NCBI GenBank assembly: GCA_964531735.1
Contig: CAZHGD010000147.1
Coordinates: forward strand, 1 to 18,502
Direction of reading: 5' to 3'
Source: CAZHGD01 sp964531735
GTDB lineage: Bacteria; Armatimonadota; UBA10988
Length of the DNA: 18,502 bases
This document shows positions 7,604 through 13,145 of this stretch, one piece after another (within the stretch, counting starts at the first letter, position 1; every line of letters starts with the position of its first letter). The notes beneath the pieces were generated by a model. The model ran no database searches. It was not told where the DNA came from and saw only the letters and a list, made by a program, of their open reading frames with translations. The position numbers were made by a program, and so were the translations under genes.

Positions 7604-8539
7604 ATGCGTTGTGTCGTCACCGGCGGCGCCGGTTTCCTCGGCTCACATCTCTGCGACCGCTTGCTGGCCGAAGGCCACGAGGTGGTCGCCATCGACAGCC
7701 TGATCACCGGCAACACCGACAACCTGGCGCACATCCGGGAGCCGCGCTTCGACTTCATCAAGCACGACGTCACCAAGTACATCTACCTCGCCGGGCCGGT
7801 GGACTACGTCTTCCACCTCGCCTCGCCGGCGAGCCCGGTGGACTACCTCGAGTTCCCGATCCAGACGCTGAAGGTCGGCTCGCTCGGCACCCACAATGCG
7901 CTCGGGCTGGCCAAGGAGAAGCAGGCCGGATTCCTGCTGACGTCCACCTCCGAGGTCTACGGCGATCCCGACATCAACCCGCAGCCCGAAAGCTACCACG
8001 GCAACGTCAGCACCACCGGCCTGCGCAGTTGCTACGACGAGGCCAAGCGGTTCGCCGAGGCGATGGTGATGGCCTACCACCGGCAGCACCGGGTGCGCAC
8101 GCACATCGTCCGCATCTTCAACACCTACGGGCCGCGGATGCGCGTCAACGACGGGCGCGTGGTGCCGAACTTCATCTACCAGGCGCTGACCGGCCAGAAC
8201 ATCACGGTCTACGGCGACGGACAGCAGACGCGGTCGTTCTGCTACGTCGACGACCTGATTGAGGGCATCTACCGGCTGTCGCTCAGCGACGAGGTGATGC
8301 CGGTCAACATCGGCAACCCGCAGGAGCGGACCATCCTGCAGTTCGCCGAGGAGATCATCGCCCTGGTCCACAGCAGCTCCACGATCGTCTACGAAGAGCT
8401 GAAGACGGACAACGACCCGAAGCAGCGGCGGCCCGACATCACGCGGGCCCGCGAGCTCCTCGGCTGGGAGCCGCGAGTGCCGTTCGAAGAGGGCATGACG
8501 AAGACGGTCGAGGACGTGCGGCGGCGGATGAACCTCTGA
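7604..8539 (+). CDS. UDP-glucuronate decarboxylase (UDP-xylose synthase)-like SDR epimerase
   Basis: The 311-residue extended short-chain dehydrogenase should oxidise, decarboxylate and re-reduce UDP-glucuronate to UDP-xylose using bound NAD, feeding surface polysaccharide synthesis. The N-terminal dinucleotide motif is GGAGFLGSH (7-15), an HLASPASPVDY segment follows (71-81), then TSTSEVYGDP (113-122) and the catalytic pair Tyr144 and Lys148 in SCYDEAKR. TSTSEVYGDP with CYDEAKR is characteristic of the UXS branch rather than GalE. YGDGQQTRSFCYVDDLI matches the substrate-binding region. Length is typical of bacterial UXS. A related SDR sugar epimerase remains possible. It lies four bases after the DUF6807 gene, behind a purine-rich AGTAGGA ribosome site. 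Confidence 0.87.
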   Translation: MRCVVTGGAGFLGSHLCDRLLAEGHEVVAIDSLITGNTDNLAHIREPRFDFIKHDVTKYIYLAGPVDYVFHLASPASPVDYLEFPIQTLKVGSLGTHNALGLAKEKQAGFLLTSTSEVYGDPDINPQPESYHGNVSTTGLRSCYDEAKRFAEAMVMAYHRQHRVRTHIVRIFNTYGPRMRVNDGRVVPNFIYQALTGQNITVYGDGQQTRSFCYVDDLIEGIYRLSLSDEVMPVNIGNPQERTILQFAEEIIALVHSSSTIVYEELKTDNDPKQRRPDITRARELLGWEPRVPFEEGMTKTVEDVRRRMNL

Positions 8540-8556
8540 CCACCGGGAGCTCGGCG

Positions 8557-9267
8557 ATGATCACCGAAGAGCAGTTGCGCGCGTTGTGGGAAGAGATCAA
8601 GCGCCGCATCAAGAGCGTCGAGAACAACCAGCCGCTCTACCGCGCGCTCGACGCGGCGGTGCCGATCGTGATGGACGGCCGCGTGGTCGTGGTCGGCCTC
8701 GACGGCCAGCACGCCTTCGACCTCAGCACGTTCACCAGCGGCGAGAACGCGCCGGTGATCCGCAAGGTGCTCAGCTCGGTGGCCAACAAGCCGCTGGAAC
8801 TGTTGGTCATCGAGGGCACCACCCTCGACGACTATGACCACCATCAGCAACGCGAGGCGGCGGCCGAGGAGGCGCGGCGCAAGGTGGTCGAGAGCGCCGA
8901 AGTGCAGGACCTGACCGGGCTGCCGTCCGAGCCGCAGCTGGTCTCCGACGAGGACGATGACGAGGACCGGTTCGATCCGGGCCGCGAGACCTCGTCCACG
9001 CGCCTGCTGCTGATGCTCAACCGGCACCTGCACGTGCGCTATCGGGCCACGCGCAACCGCACTTCGCCCACGGTGCGGGCGCGGTTCATGCTGGACGCGC
9101 TCGCGGAGCTCGAGCGGACGGTCGAGCGGGTCTACGAGCTGGAGACCTCCGAGGTCATGCAGGAGCGCCAAATCGCGCGGGCCATCGACCGCCTGGCCGA
9201 CCTGGTGAACATCGACGGCATGGTGGTCGCGCTCGAGTTCGAGCGGCACCGCGGCCAGCGAAGCTGA
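8557..9267 (+). CDS. Uncharacterised protein, possibly DnaA-N/tau-C-like fold
   Basis: I do not recognise this 236-residue protein with certainty. The first 110 residues read as helix-strand elements: LWEEIKRRIKSVENNQPLYRA, then VVVVGLDGQHAFDL, SGENAPVIRKVL and LELLVIEGT. That order (helix, strand, FDL-type turn, helix, strand ending EGT) recalls the small domain found at the DnaA N-terminus and the DNA polymerase III tau C-terminus, but this is fold-level inference only. A charged linker of about 50 residues with DEDDDED (about 131-137) separates it from a helical C-terminal part (about 147-236) rich in Arg and Glu. No signal peptide or membrane segment is seen. A GGGAGCTCGGCG ribosome site precedes the ATG. 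The gene is 17 bases after the epimerase and converges on the next gene with an 11-base gap. Confidence 0.75.
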   Translation: MITEEQLRALWEEIKRRIKSVENNQPLYRALDAAVPIVMDGRVVVVGLDGQHAFDLSTFTSGENAPVIRKVLSSVANKPLELLVIEGTTLDDYDHHQQREAAAEEARRKVVESAEVQDLTGLPSEPQLVSDEDDDEDRFDPGRETSSTRLLLMLNRHLHVRYRATRNRTSPTVRARFMLDALAELERTVERVYELETSEVMQERQIARAIDRLADLVNIDGMVVALEFERHRGQRS

Positions 9268-9278
9268 GTTGCGGCCGG

Positions 9279-9926
9279 TCAGTCGAACTGGCTGTCCTTC
9301 AGCCCGACGTTGACCTTGTACTTGCTGAAGCCCAGCCTGATGGTCACCGGCACCCAGCGCACGCCCTCGTCGGCCTTGCGCTTCTGGTAGGCGTCGATGG
9401 TGGCGCTCGCCGGCAGCCAGGCCTTGCCCCAGCGCTGGTAGGTCAGGTTCAGCGTGGCCGGCTTCTCCTGACGCGGATAGGTCGCGATGCGGCTGACCGT
9501 GGCCTGCTCCTGGTCCACATAGACCCAGTGATAGAGGATCGGCGTGTCGCTCTCCTTCGGGCTCAGCTTGAGCACCCATTGCGGGCGGCCGGCGAGCGAC
9601 TCATCGCGGATATAGCGGGCGTTGTTGTGGTCCAGCAGCCGGTCGAGCACGCTGCCGACGGCCATGTGGTAGGTGTTCGGCAGGACCGCGAAGTCCTTGT
9701 CGATGGCCTCGGGCTTCACGCGGTCGGGTTTCTTGAAGTAGAGCCGCACCCGTGTGTCCGGCACGCGCATGTCGGCCGAGCGCACGTTGAAGGTCATGAT
9801 GCACACGAAGTCGTTGACCCCGTCGAGGACGTGCTTGCTGCGCGAGACGATCTCCTGCACGGTGATGGCCGGGGCGGCGGAGGCGGCCAGGAGCAGGATC
9901 AGCAGCAGACGGTGGGCGCGACGCAT
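9279..9926 (-). CDS. Exported LolA-like / outer-membrane lipoprotein-sorting-type protein
   Basis: The 215-residue protein starts with a clear Sec signal peptide: basic MRRAHR, hydrophobic LLLILLLAASAA, and a probable cut after APA at about residue 20. There is no lipobox cysteine, so the mature protein should be soluble outside the inner membrane. The remainder alternates strands such as VRLYFKKPDRVK, QWVLKLSP, YHWVYVDQEQATVSRI and ATLNLTYQRWG, the pattern of the LolA/LolB-like half-barrel superfamily, which binds acyl chains. The exact role cannot be assigned. The start at 9926 is chosen because GGGAG lies six bases upstream. The frame stays open to 10223, but that extension has no signal-like character and crosses the promoter and two hairpins. 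Confidence 0.7.
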   Translation of the reverse strand: MRRAHRLLLILLLAASAAPAITVQEIVSRSKHVLDGVNDFVCIMTFNVRSADMRVPDTRVRLYFKKPDRVKPEAIDKDFAVLPNTYHMAVGSVLDRLLDHNNARYIRDESLAGRPQWVLKLSPKESDTPILYHWVYVDQEQATVSRIATYPRQEKPATLNLTYQRWGKAWLPASATIDAYQKRKADEGVRWVPVTIRLGFSKYKVNVGLKDSQFD

Positions 9927-9945
9927 GAGGCTCTCCCAGCGGGTC

Positions 9946-9954
9946 ATTCTATCA
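9946..9954 (-). promoter_or_regulatory. Extended -10 promoter of the LolA-like gene
   Basis: On the minus strand the sequence is TGATAGAAT, a TGn extension joined to TAGAAT (five of six matches to TATAAT). The predicted transcript start near 9939 leaves about 13 leader bases containing the GGGAG ribosome site. No good -35 is visible. Confidence 0.5.
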
Positions 9955-9960
9955 CAGCAC

Positions 9961-9996
9961 CACCCCGCTCCGCGGCAGGCGTAGCGGAGCAGGGTG
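9961..9996 (-). terminator. Hairpin downstream of rpsU, possible terminator
   Basis: CACCCCGCTCCGC (9961-9973) and GCGGAGCAGGGTG (9984-9996) form a 13-pair stem with a 10-base loop. The single odd pair is G-U on the minus-strand RNA but C-A on the plus-strand RNA, which favours function on the minus strand, after rpsU and just before the next promoter. No T-tract follows, so intrinsic termination is uncertain. Confidence 0.4.
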
Positions 9997-10006
9997 GTTG
10001 GGGCTG

Positions 10007-10028
10007 TGGTCGCGGCCGGGCGCGACCA
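10007..10028 (-). terminator. Second GC-rich hairpin downstream of rpsU
   Basis: TGGTCGCG (10007-10014) and CGCGACCA (10021-10028) form a perfect 8-base stem with a 6-base loop. It lies about 90 bases beyond the rpsU stop on the minus strand, upstream of the 9961-9996 hairpin. Two stems in a row without T-tracts may act as a tandem terminator or as an mRNA 3' end stabiliser. Confidence 0.3.
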
Positions 10029-10119
10029 GACGGTCGACCGGGTACTGGAGAGCCCGTCCGGGGCTACCGGGCAGACTGGAAGGTGGCCGATCGCACCGCC
10101 GGCACCGGACCCGCGACGC

Positions 10120-10347
10120 TCAACGCGCGCAGCGTGGCGTCGAGGTCTGGTAGTGCTCTTCGTCGACGCTGAATTCGTGGCTGCGCTTGACCGCCAGCCG
10201 CATCTTCCGCCGCCGCCGGTCACTCGGCTTCTCGTAGGTGCCGCGCCGCCGGATCTGCTGCATCAGACCCGACTTCCGCACCTTCCGCCGGAAGCGGCGC
10301 AGCGCCTCTTCCAGTGTCTCGTTCGCTCGAACCTTCACCTCAATCAC
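10120..10347 (-). CDS. rpsU: 30S ribosomal protein bS21
   Basis: The 75-residue basic protein matches bS21 throughout: MIEVKVRANETLEEALRRF at the start, then KSGLMQQIRRRGTYEKPSDRRRRK. bS21 sits on the 30S platform near the anti-Shine-Dalgarno end of 16S rRNA and helps initiation. The start is GTG at 10347, preceded by GGGGTGA. The tail (HEFSVDEEHYQTSTPRCAR) is slightly longer than in many members and ends with a cysteine. It stands alone between the histidine kinase and the LolA-like gene. No strong promoter was found in the upstream gap. Confidence 0.95.
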   Translation of the reverse strand: MIEVKVRANETLEEALRRFRRKVRKSGLMQQIRRRGTYEKPSDRRRRKMRLAVKRSHEFSVDEEHYQTSTPRCAR

Positions 10348-10515
10348 GTCACATCACCCCGCTTTCGCTCCGACCTGTCCACCGAGTCCGTGCCCGGCGC
10401 CGCGCCCAGGTCCGCCTGGGGTACTTCCTTGGTCTACGGTCCTGACTTCTTGACGGTGTTCTCGAATCTGCGGTTCCCTGCCGCCCGAATCATCAAACAC
10501 TCGTTCTGTCACAAT

Positions 10516-10552
10516 GCAGCAACCTGGGAGTTTGGTCCCATGTGGTTGTTGC
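10516..10552. other. Candidate structured RNA element (two-part hairpin)
   Basis: GCAGCAACC (10516-10524) pairs with GGTTGTTGC (10544-10552) with one G-U pair. Inside it, TGGGA (10525-10529) pairs with TCCCA (10536-10540) around a six-base loop, with a three-base bulge (10541-10543) on one side. The G-U pair occurs in plus-strand RNA and becomes a C-A mismatch in minus-strand RNA. It could be part of the rpsU leader or an independent small RNA; neither is shown. Confidence 0.3.
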
Positions 10553-10583
10553 GACGCCGTTGCGTTGCAGGGCCCCAAAGCAG

Positions 10584-10612
10584 CGACCGACCGGCGCCGC
10601 GCCGGTCGGTCG
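10584..10612 (-). terminator. Strong hairpin after the histidine kinase gene
   Basis: CGACCGACCGGCG (10584-10596) and CGCCGGTCGGTCG (10600-10612) form a perfect 13-base stem closed by a three-base CCG loop, 30 bases past the kinase stop on the minus strand. Downstream is CTGCTTTGG, only a short T run. It is very probably a transcription terminator or mRNA end-stabilising stem. Confidence 0.6.
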
Positions 10613-10641
10613 TGGGCGGCCTGAGGCGCCGTGGCCGGCGC

Positions 10642-11817
10642 TCAGCGGCGCGGGCTGAAGCACACCGCGAAGGTCGTGCCGGCGGGCTCCTGGCTGGTGA
10701 ACGACACCCGCGCGCCGAGGTAGCGCTCGGCGATCAGCTTGACGCTATAGGTGCCGATGCCGCGGCCGGTGCCGGGCTTGGTGCTGAACGAGCGCAGGAA
10801 GATCTGCCGTTGCACGTCGTCGGGCATGACGGTGGGATTGTGGACCAGGAACACGAGCGACTGCGGTGCACCGTCGCCGGTCCCCTCCGGCTCCGCCGAG
10901 ATGGTCACGGTGCCGCCGGGCGGCGTCGCCTCGACCGCGTTCTTGATCAGGTTGCCCAGCACGCGGCGCAACAGCGTCGGGTCGGACTCGATGACCGTGG
11001 CCGGCGTGTTGCCGACGCGCAGCGTCCGGCCTTCGGCGGCCGGGTGGTAGCGGTAGAGCGTGGCCACCTCGGTGATGACATCGGGCACCAGCAGGACCCG
11101 CATCTGGACGCGCAGGTCGCCGTTCTCGGCCATCAGCAGCTCGCGGTGGGCCGAGATCTCGTCGATCATCTTCTCGGACAGGCGGTAGACGTCCTGTTTG
11201 TACTCGACCTCGGCACTCGGGTCCTCTTCGGCCAAGAGGATCTCGGCCAGCCCGTGGATGCCGCCGGCCGTGTTCATGACGTCGTGCAGGAAGACGCGCT
11301 CGAGCACCTGGCGGCGCTTCTCCGAGCTGATGTCGCGGAGCACCACCAGCACCAGCGGCAGGTCGCGCACATGGATCAGCGTCGCCTGCACCAGCAGGTC
11401 GAAGCTGCCGCCGTCGGCTGTGCCGCAGGTGGCCAGGCGGCATTCGCGACTCGCTGTGCCACCGTTGGCCAGACTCTCCAGAATGGCGTTGACCGCGCCG
11501 CAGGTGGCGCAGAACGGGCTGGTGCCGCAGCCGTTCGGCCCGACGTCGGCCCGGAGACAGCCGACGGCCTCACCGGGACGACGGCCTAGCATGGCTTCGA
11601 TGCCGGCGACCCCGAGCTGCTCGAAGACGCGCCGGTTGGCATCCACAATCTGGCGCTGCTGGTTCAGCACCAGGGCCATGTCAGGCACGGCGTCCAGCAT
11701 CGTGGAAGCAGTGGCATCGGAGTGGAAAGCCTGCCAGGCCGCGCGCAACTCGGCCTCTCCGGCGCGCTCAGCCGGCGCAAAATACGTCGCTGCCGCGGGG
11801 GCGCTCGTTTCGCTCAT
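10642..11817 (-). CDS. PAS-domain sensor histidine kinase with a cysteine cluster
   Basis: The 391-residue protein has no membrane segment and should be a cytoplasmic sensor that autophosphorylates and passes phosphate to a response regulator, which is not encoded in this window. A PAS domain spans about 40-165 (MLDAVPDMALVLNQQRQIVDAN at its start). Inside it are cysteines 87, 97, 103 and 106 (CX9CX5CX2C) plus 126 and 131. The phospho-acceptor is His178 in FLHDVMN, an HDxxN-type H-box. The ATPase part has the N-box NLIKNAVEAT (289-298), the F-box FSTK (344-347) and the G2 box GRGIG (351-355). The G1 box is degenerate: VHNPTVMPDDV replaces the usual DNGxG. AAGGAG (11834-11829) precedes the ATG by 11 bases, rather far. 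A perfect 13-base hairpin follows the gene. Confidence 0.87.
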   Translation of the reverse strand: MSETSAPAAATYFAPAERAGEAELRAAWQAFHSDATASTMLDAVPDMALVLNQQRQIVDANRRVFEQLGVAGIEAMLGRRPGEAVGCLRADVGPNGCGTSPFCATCGAVNAILESLANGGTASRECRLATCGTADGGSFDLLVQATLIHVRDLPLVLVVLRDISSEKRRQVLERVFLHDVMNTAGGIHGLAEILLAEEDPSAEVEYKQDVYRLSEKMIDEISAHRELLMAENGDLRVQMRVLLVPDVITEVATLYRYHPAAEGRTLRVGNTPATVIESDPTLLRRVLGNLIKNAVEATPPGGTVTISAEPEGTGDGAPQSLVFLVHNPTVMPDDVQRQIFLRSFSTKPGTGRGIGTYSVKLIAERYLGARVSFTSQEPAGTTFAVCFSPRR

Positions 11818-11867
11818 CGGTCACTGCACTCCTTAGGCCCGGCCAAGACTCTCTGCCATCAGGCCCG

Positions 11868-11873
11868 ATTCTA
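11868..11873 (-). promoter_or_regulatory. Possible -10 element of the histidine kinase gene
   Basis: TAGAAT on the minus strand matches TATAAT at five of six positions and is the same hexamer as at the LolA-like gene. It lacks the TG extension, and no good -35 is visible at 16-18 bases. A start near 11861 would give a leader of about 44 bases. Confidence 0.3.
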
Positions 11874-11949
11874 CGCGATCTTGGTGGCCAAAGCCAGCGC
11901 CGCCGCGCGAGGGAAGGAACTTGAGCACCGGTGGCCGACCTTACCCTCG

Positions 11950-11964
11950 GCGCCCGAGGGGCGC
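11950..11964 (+). other. Small GC hairpin before the ribosome site
   Basis: GCGCCC and GGGCGC form a perfect six-base stem with a GAG loop, directly followed by the GAGAGG ribosome site of the oxidoreductase at 11976. It could affect translation initiation, but stems of this size arise easily in GC-rich DNA. Confidence 0.2.
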
Positions 11965-11975
11965 GAGAGGGTGTG

Positions 11976-13145
11976 ATGGACAAGCTGCGGATCGGTGTGG
12001 TCGGCCTGCGACGCGGGCGGACTCATGTACACAACTTCCTCAAGCTCCCGAACGTTCACCTGGTCGGCGTCGCCGACCGGCTCGAGTCCTGCCGCGAGGC
12101 CGTCCGCGGCCCGGTCACCGAGGGCGGCGGGCAGGTCCTCTGCGAACTCGACGACCTCCTGGCGCTCCGGCCCGACGCGGTGGTCGTCTCGACCAACGCC
12201 CGCTTGCAGTGCCAGCACGCCTGCCAGGCGCTCGAAGCCGGCTGCGCTGTGCTCAGCGAGGTGCCCGGCGGTTTCACGCTGGACGACTTCGTCAAGCTGC
12301 GCGAGACCGTCGAGCGCACCGGCCAGTTCTACATGCTCGCGGAGAACACCTGCTTCTACGACTTCCTCCGCTACTGGCGCCGCTGGCACCTCGACGGCCG
12401 GCTTGGCGACGTCACCATTGCCGAGGCCGAGTACCTGCACCATCTGCCGCACACGCTGGTCTCGGCCGACGGGCAGTTCTTCACGCCCACGCAAGCCGCG
12501 GCCGAGGGCCGCCATGACCTCAAGCCCTCCTGGCGCGCGGCGCAGCCGCCGATCTGCTATCTGACGCACGACCTCGGCCCGCTGCTGGAGGTGCTCGACG
12601 ACCACTGCGTGTCGGTCACCTGCCGCAGCTCGGCCTGGCGGTGCCGCGACACACCACACCGCCCGGACGGCCAGATTGCCTTGTTCCACACGGCGCAGGG
12701 ACGGCTGCTTCAGATACTCGTCACCTTGGGCACCCGGCGCCCCTGCGAGCACCGCTACCGCCTGTTCGGCACCGAGGGCGCGGCCGAGTGGTTCTTCTAT
12801 GAGGACTACGGCCGCCTCTTGGACAAGGACCGCGAGGAGAGCCAGGGCTGGCAGAAGCTCGACATTCGCGTCGCCGGCAAGCACACCGATGTCAGCACCG
12901 GCCACGGCGGTGTGGACCTGCTCTGCGCCAAGAGCTTTGCCGATGCCCTGCAGGCCGGTCGCCCGTCGCCCATCGACGTCTATCGCGCCTTCGAGTACTC
13001 GGTGCCCGGCATCATCGCCGCGCAGTCGGCCGACCTGGGCGGGCAGCCGTTGGCCATACCCGACCTGCGCACCGCCGCGCATCAGCCGACGCGCTTCTGG
13101 GACTGCGTCGGCCTGCCTGAGGAGGAGCCCGATGAGCTGTCCTGA
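11976..13145 (+). CDS. Gfo/Idh/MocA family oxidoreductase
   Basis: The 389-residue protein is an NAD(P)-dependent sugar or sugar-derivative oxidoreductase by family. The N-terminal Rossmann strand LRIGVVGL is followed by RRGRTH (12-17) in place of the classic GxGxxG. At the catalytic EKP position it has SEVPGGFTL (94-102), so the conserved lysine is replaced by valine. YMLAENTCFYDF (119-130) and YLTHDLGPLL are family-type motifs of the C-terminal alpha/beta domain, the latter carrying the likely catalytic histidine and aspartate. The start at the ATG at 11976 follows GAGAGG; the frame is open to 11931 without a better site. It overlaps the next, related gene by 14 bases (ATG at 13132 inside its 3' end), so the pair is translationally coupled. 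The substrate is unknown. Confidence 0.88.
   Translation: MDKLRIGVVGLRRGRTHVHNFLKLPNVHLVGVADRLESCREAVRGPVTEGGGQVLCELDDLLALRPDAVVVSTNARLQCQHACQALEAGCAVLSEVPGGFTLDDFVKLRETVERTGQFYMLAENTCFYDFLRYWRRWHLDGRLGDVTIAEAEYLHHLPHTLVSADGQFFTPTQAAAEGRHDLKPSWRAAQPPICYLTHDLGPLLEVLDDHCVSVTCRSSAWRCRDTPHRPDGQIALFHTAQGRLLQILVTLGTRRPCEHRYRLFGTEGAAEWFFYEDYGRLLDKDREESQGWQKLDIRVAGKHTDVSTGHGGVDLLCAKSFADALQAGRPSPIDVYRAFEYSVPGIIAAQSADLGGQPLAIPDLRTAAHQPTRFWDCVGLPEEEPDELS

Larger units (their letters stand above)
10348..10641. other. Intergenic region between rpsU and the histidine kinase
   Basis: These 294 bases hold no convincing gene. They contain the HK-proximal perfect hairpin (10584-10612), a longer imperfect hairpin (10516-10552) and a small perfect stem CCCAGG/CCTGGG (10405-10420) about 60 bases before the rpsU start. 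The stretch from about 10430 to 10560 is visibly less GC-rich than its surroundings. TTGTGA on the minus strand (10516-10511) could be a -35 for rpsU, but no good -10 follows at the right spacing. Confidence 0.5.

Noticed and set aside
8960..8985. GGTTCGATCC resembling a tRNA T-arm
   Set aside because: It lies in frame in a coding sequence and has no acceptor, D-arm or anticodon stem around it.
9927..10223. N-terminal extension of the LolA-like gene to 10223
   Set aside because: The added 99 residues are Arg/Ser/Thr-rich without family likeness, cross two hairpins and the extended -10 element, and would bury the signal peptide.
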